Origin: Pseudomonas fluorescens
Lineage (GTDB): Bacteria; Pseudomonadota; Gammaproteobacteria; Pseudomonadales; Pseudomonadaceae
DNA: 64,000 nt
NCBI GenBank assembly: GCA_902825215.1
Contig: LR782234.1
Span: forward strand, 434,001 to 498,000
Direction of reading: 5' to 3'
Below, piece after piece: positions 60,505 to 64,000 of this stretch. The position numbers and the translations under genes are program-made. Every line of letters begins with the position of its first letter. Positions within the stretch are counted from its first letter, which is position 1. The notes under the pieces were generated by a model. It was given only the letters and a program-made list of their open reading frames with translations. It searched no databases and was not told where the DNA came from.

Positions 60505-61902
60505 TCAGCGCAGGGGAATGGCGATCGATTGCAGGCGTTTGCCGTCACGGTCGTGGTAGTTGACCTGTATCTGCCCGGCCTCGACCACCAGGTGGGCAAA
60601 ATTGTCCTCGCTGACCACCGTGCTGGTCAGCTCATGCCGATAATCCCCCGCAGCGGTGCGCACCAGTGGCTGATCGAGAATAAACGTCGAGGCTTTGGCG
60701 TACGGCAGCAGTTTGCTGTTGCACAGCGGCGAAGACACCACGGTGTGTACTTCGAAGTCCGGGTCTTCGCTGTGACTCAGGCGTGCGGTCAGCGAACCGT
60801 GTACATCACCCGAAATGAACACGACATTCTTGATCCTTTGTGTGCGAATCGTCTCCAGCAGGCGCAGGCGTTGTTCGGGAAAGGCTTTCCAGGCGTCGTC
60901 GCCATGAAGTTTGCGGTCCGGGTAGAACATCACACTGGTCACCACGAACTTGACCCGCGCTTCACTGTGGATCAGCCATTTGAGCAGGGCCTGCTCCTGA
61001 GCCTCATCGAGAATGCGCCGATCATCGGCTGACAAGTTGCGGCGAGTACGACTGTCGGTCACAAACCATTCGATATCGCCATCGCTGAATTGATACCAGT
61101 AATGCTCAAGCGACGAGCGATCTATTTCACCGTTAGTTGTCAGTGGATGTACCGGGCTGTGACTGGCCTGATACAACTCATAGGCCGCCATTGCATTGCG
61201 GAATAAATCGACGTCGGACTTGTTGGCATTGGCTGGCCAGTTGTCTTCAATTTCATGGTCGTCGAGGATCATGTAAGTTGAAGTGCCAGACATCAGCCGT
61301 TTTATATTGGGCTGAGAGAACGCCGCGCGGTACTTGCTGAGAATATCCTTGTACTCCCGATCTGGCGCGATCAGATTCAAATCATCGACATAGATCTGGT
61401 CGCCGGTCATCAATACCGCACTGATCGGTGGCTCAATCCCCTCGATCACTTGATTGATTGAAGCAAAGATCCGGTCGCCGAGTTGGGGCAGCGACGCAAC
61501 GCCGGCGGTCATACGCAGATAGCGACACGACCCGACAATATAGGCGCGCGGCTGCATAGGCTTGCTGGAGCGGGTCCGCAGACGATAGATCTCGCGCGGC
61601 CATTGCAGCGGCAACTCGGCAACGCTGTCTGGCGTATGCACCGGATTCATCGGACTGAACCAGCCGGCCTGATATTCATACTCGGTATCGGCGCTCAAGT
61701 TGTTGAGGGCGAAAACGTGGGACATGTCGCGTATATCGCTCAGATGCGCGAAGTTACCCTTTGACCATTGTTGTGCGCCGGAGGCGCGATAACGTATTCC
61801 GGCAAACACACGTGAATTATTCTGACGATCGCCGCGCAGGAATATGCGCGCATGAGCAGTTGTTACGTGGCCGACAATCGGGCCGATAGTTGGTTTTAAC
61901 AT
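60505..61902 (-). CDS. PhoD-like metallophosphoesterase
   Basis: This 465-aa protein has an N-terminal fibronectin-like strand region and a PhoD-type phosphatase core: GSCRYL, GDQIYVDD, DDHEIEDNW and SGDVHGS are the metal-ligand motifs. PhoD enzymes cleave phosphodiesters and monoesters. Unlike secreted PhoD there is no Tat or Sec signal, so it may be cytosolic. The 243-bp gap to dipA (60262-60504) shows no gene, and its substrate is unknown. Confidence 0.8.
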   Translation of the reverse strand: MLKPTIGPIVGHVTTAHARIFLRGDRQNNSRVFAGIRYRASGAQQWSKGNFAHLSDIRDMSHVFALNNLSADTEYEYQAGWFSPMNPVHTPDSVAELPLQWPREIYRLRTRSSKPMQPRAYIVGSCRYLRMTAGVASLPQLGDRIFASINQVIEGIEPPISAVLMTGDQIYVDDLNLIAPDREYKDILSKYRAAFSQPNIKRLMSGTSTYMILDDHEIEDNWPANANKSDVDLFRNAMAAYELYQASHSPVHPLTTNGEIDRSSLEHYWYQFSDGDIEWFVTDSRTRRNLSADDRRILDEAQEQALLKWLIHSEARVKFVVTSVMFYPDRKLHGDDAWKAFPEQRLRLLETIRTQRIKNVVFISGDVHGSLTARLSHSEDPDFEVHTVVSSPLCNSKLLPYAKASTFILDQPLVRTAAGDYRHELTSTVVSEDNFAHLVVEAGQIQVNYHDRDGKRLQSIAIPLR

Positions 61903-62175
61903 GTCGAATCCATTCGAATTAACTTGAATTAACAGGATTGTTAAGTTTTCTTAGTTGAATTGGCTGCGCGTAGGTTAGTTGTGTGTCGGATAAAAAAGAT
62001 CACTGCCAAGTCGACCAGGGTTGTGGCCGATGTCAGCGCAGCGTGTGGGAAAAAGGCGAGGGGCAAGTTTCTTCAGGCAAAAAAAAGCCCCGCCAGATGA
62101 CGGGGTTGAGGTACGAGCGTGTGGCGCTCGAAAGGGTGCAGCAAGCGGCCCTCCGTTGCCGGAGGGCCGTTTGGA
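61903..62175. other. Intergenic region with AT-rich leader and three hairpins
   Basis: The first ~80 bp are AT-rich and should carry the promoter of the PhoD-like gene. The aceF-proximal part holds hairpins at 62079-62107, 62114-62130 (CGAGCG/CGCTCG) and 62146-62169. No gene is seen. Confidence 0.5.
62079..62107 (-). terminator. Intrinsic terminator after aceF
   Basis: On the minus strand CCCCG and CGGGG (62101-62105 / 62088-62092) form a stem followed by an eight-T run (62079-62086 as A on +). A further 10-bp hairpin with a TTGC loop lies right after the stop at 62146-62169. Confidence 0.88.
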
Positions 62176-64000
62176 TTACAGCAGGATGGTGCGGATGTCG
62201 CCCAACAGGCTGCCCAGACGCTGGGTGAAGCGTGCGGCTGCAGCGCCGTTGATCACACGGTGATCGTAGGACAGCGACAGTGGCAGCATCAGTTTCGGCT
62301 GGAAGGCTTTGCCATCCCAGACTGGCTGGATGGTTGCCTTGGACACACCGAGGATCGCCACTTCCGGCGCGTTGACGATCGGCGTGAAGCCGGTGCCGCC
62401 AATGTGACCGAGGCTGGAGATGGTGAAGCACGCGCCTTGCATCTCGTCCGAGGACAGCTTCTTGGTGCGGGCTTTTTCAGCCAGCGAAGCCGCTTCGGCC
62501 GCCAGTTGCAGCAGGCTCTTCTGGTCGACGTTCTTGATGACCGGCACCAGCAGGCCATCCGGGGTGTCGACGGCGAAGCCGATGTTCACGTATTTCTTGC
62601 GGATGATTGCCTTGCCGCTTGGTGCCAGCGAACTGTTGAAGTCCGGCAGCTCTTTCAGCAGATGCGCGCAAGTCTTGAGCAGCAATGGCAGGATGGTCAG
62701 CTTGACGCCAGCCTTCTCGGCTACGGCCTTCTGTGCAACACGGAAAGCTTCCAGCTCGGTGATGTCCGCCGAGTCGAATTGCGTGACGTGTGGCACGTTC
62801 AGCCAGCTACGGTGCAGGTTGGCAGCGCCGACTTGCATCAGGCGAGTCATCGGCACTTCTTCGATTTCACCGAAACGGCTGAAATCGACGACCGGGATCG
62901 GCGGGATGCCCGCGCCACCGGTTGCGCCGCCAGCAGCGGCCGGTGCTTCCTTGGCCTTCTGCATCATCGCTTTGACGTAAGTCTGCACGTCTTCTTTCAG
63001 AATACGACCGTGCGGACCGCTGGCGCCGACAGCGCTCAGCTCTACGCCGAATTCGCGGGCCAGTTGACGCACGGCGGGACCTGCGTGAACTTTCGCGCCT
63101 GGCTTGGCCGGTGCAGCAGCGGGGGCAGCAGCAGGTGCAGCGGCAGCCGGGGCAGCAGCGGCAGGTGCCGGGGCGCTCGGTGCAGCAGCGGCCGCTGGAG
63201 CTGGAGCCGCAGCAGGCGCCGCGCCTTTGACTTTCAGCTTGAGGATCAGGTCGCCGGTGCCGACTTCGTCATCCAGCTTGATCGAAACGCTTTCAACCAC
63301 GCCAGCGGCAGGCGATGGAATTTCCATGCTGGCCTTGTCGGATTCCAGGGTGATCAACGACTGGTCGGCTTCGACGGTGTCACCGGCCTTGACCAGCACT
63401 TCGATGATCTTGGCCTTGCCGGCCGAACCGATGTCCGGAACGTGGATGTCCTGCACGCTGTCGGCGACCGGTGCCGCCGGAGCAGCAGCTGGAGCTGGCG
63501 CAGCGGCGGCAGGCGCAGCAGCCTGAGCCGGAGCGGCCGCAGCAGGCGCCGCAGCACCCGCCACTTCCAGATCCAGAATCAGATCGCCAGTGCCGACTTC
63601 GTCGTTGAGCTTGACGCTGATGGCCTTGACCACGCCAGCGGCAGGCGACGGGATTTCCATGCTCGCCTTGTCGGACTCCAGAGTGATCAGCGATTGATCA
63701 GCTTCGACGCTGTCGCCGACCTTGACCTGGATCTCGATGATCTGGGCCTTGCCCGACGAACCGATGTCCGGCACGTGCACTTGCTGTACCGAAGCGGCAG
63801 CAGGGGCAGCAGGGGCAGCGGCAGGCGCGGCAGCAGCAGGCGCCGCAGCCGGTTTTTCTTCAGCTTTCGCCGCCGGAGCAGCCGCTGGAGCAGGGGCCGC
63901 TTCAGCGGCGCCCTCGACTTCCAGCTCAAGCAGTTCGTCGCCTTCTTTCAGGCGGTCGCCCAGCTTCACTTTCAGGCTTTTGATGACGCCGGCTTTCGGG
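62176..64000 (-). CDS. aceF: Dihydrolipoamide acetyltransferase, pyruvate dehydrogenase E2 (partial)
   Basis: This is the core of the pyruvate dehydrogenase complex, which transfers acetyl from lipoamide to CoA. The gene is cut by the window edge: its N-terminus lies beyond 64000, and the frame stays open through PKAGVIKSLKVKLGD, the end of lipoyl domain 1. Two further, nearly identical lipoyl domains follow, each with LESDKASMEIP (the Lys is lipoylated), joined by long Ala/Pro linkers. The E1/E3-binding domain (GPAVRQLAREFGVELS) and the catalytic domain ending in SYDHRVINGAAAARF follow. It is probably downstream of aceE. Confidence 0.97.
   Translation of the reverse strand, partial: PKAGVIKSLKVKLGDRLKEGDELLELEVEGAAEAAPAPAAAPAAKAEEKPAAAPAAAAPAAAPAAPAAASVQQVHVPDIGSSGKAQIIEIQVKVGDSVEADQSLITLESDKASMEIPSPAAGVVKAISVKLNDEVGTGDLILDLEVAGAAAPAAAAPAQAAAPAAAAPAPAAAPAAPVADSVQDIHVPDIGSAGKAKIIEVLVKAGDTVEADQSLITLESDKASMEIPSPAAGVVESVSIKLDDEVGTGDLILKLKVKGAAPAAAPAPAAAAAPSAPAPAAAAPAAAAPAAAPAAAPAKPGAKVHAGPAVRQLAREFGVELSAVGASGPHGRILKEDVQTYVKAMMQKAKEAPAAAGGATGGAGIPPIPVVDFSRFGEIEEVPMTRLMQVGAANLHRSWLNVPHVTQFDSADITELEAFRVAQKAVAEKAGVKLTILPLLLKTCAHLLKELPDFNSSLAPSGKAIIRKKYVNIGFAVDTPDGLLVPVIKNVDQKSLLQLAAEAASLAEKARTKKLSSDEMQGACFTISSLGHIGGTGFTPIVNAPEVAILGVSKATIQPVWDGKAFQPKLMLPLSLSYDHRVINGAAAARFTQRLGSLLGDIRTILL

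Noticed and set aside
60505..61902. Secreted PhoD alkaline phosphatase
   Set aside because: No Tat or Sec signal is present at the N-terminus, so export is not supported.

Overview
The window looks like chromosome of a Pseudomonas fluorescens-group bacterium. Evidence: high-GC coding with pseudomonad-type gltBD-hemE, trxC, selO, mscK, nhaP2, putA/putP, msrA, a dipA-type c-di-GMP phosphodiesterase and aceF; many REP/REPIN-type repeats whose core is GTGGGAGCGAGCCTGCTCGC, typical of fluorescent pseudomonads; and a gene order that, from memory, follows the P. aeruginosa PA5015-PA5036 neighbourhood with large insertions. No rRNA, tRNA, CRISPR array, transposase or integrase was seen.

Layout. 1-7400: glutamate synthase (gltB, gltD) and hemE on the + strand. 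7520-9810: divergent MFS transporter and LysR regulator. 9914-11765: two uncharacterised envelope proteins that share a C-terminal domain, with a truncated antitoxin-like gene between them. 11791-29985: an 18-cistron minus-strand operon for an aryl polyene (APE) pigment, mostly joined by 4-bp ATGA overlaps. 30343-45603: orphan ParA, trxC, orphan HigA-like antitoxin, selO, mscK, nhaP2, a chemoreceptor, a ZapA pair, a second chemoreceptor and an acyl-CoA dehydrogenase. 45770-51665: divergent putA and putP around a control region with six GTTGCA half-sites. 52014-54732: an orphan VgrG with a DUF4123 adaptor. 54928-55381: a candidate three-way-junction leader RNA before a small DUF6124-like gene. 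55664-64000: rlmJ, msrA, dipA, a PhoD-like phosphoesterase and the 3' part of aceF, which runs off the right edge.

The APE operon carries the usual machinery: ketosynthase and chain-length-factor partners, ketoreductase, two dehydratases, two ACPs, aryl-acid ligase, thioesterase, acyl/glycosyltransferases, LolA-like carrier, MMPL exporter and lipoprotein. It also has additions that make it notable: a flavin-dependent-halogenase-like protein with an intact WxWxIP motif and candidate catalytic Lys, a methyltransferase, an aromatic amino acid ammonia-lyase with an unusual Phe-His selectivity pair, and a CPA-type antiporter-like membrane protein. Together they suggest a halogenated, possibly methylated, membrane-bound aryl polyene closer in decoration to xanthomonadin than to the plain enterobacterial APE. 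An uncharacterised lipoprotein follows only 25 bp after the last APE gene and may belong to the unit.

The observations I would check first are the structured leader upstream of 55064, the halogenase/lyase/antiporter additions to the APE operon, and the paralogous envelope-protein pair at 9914-11765.
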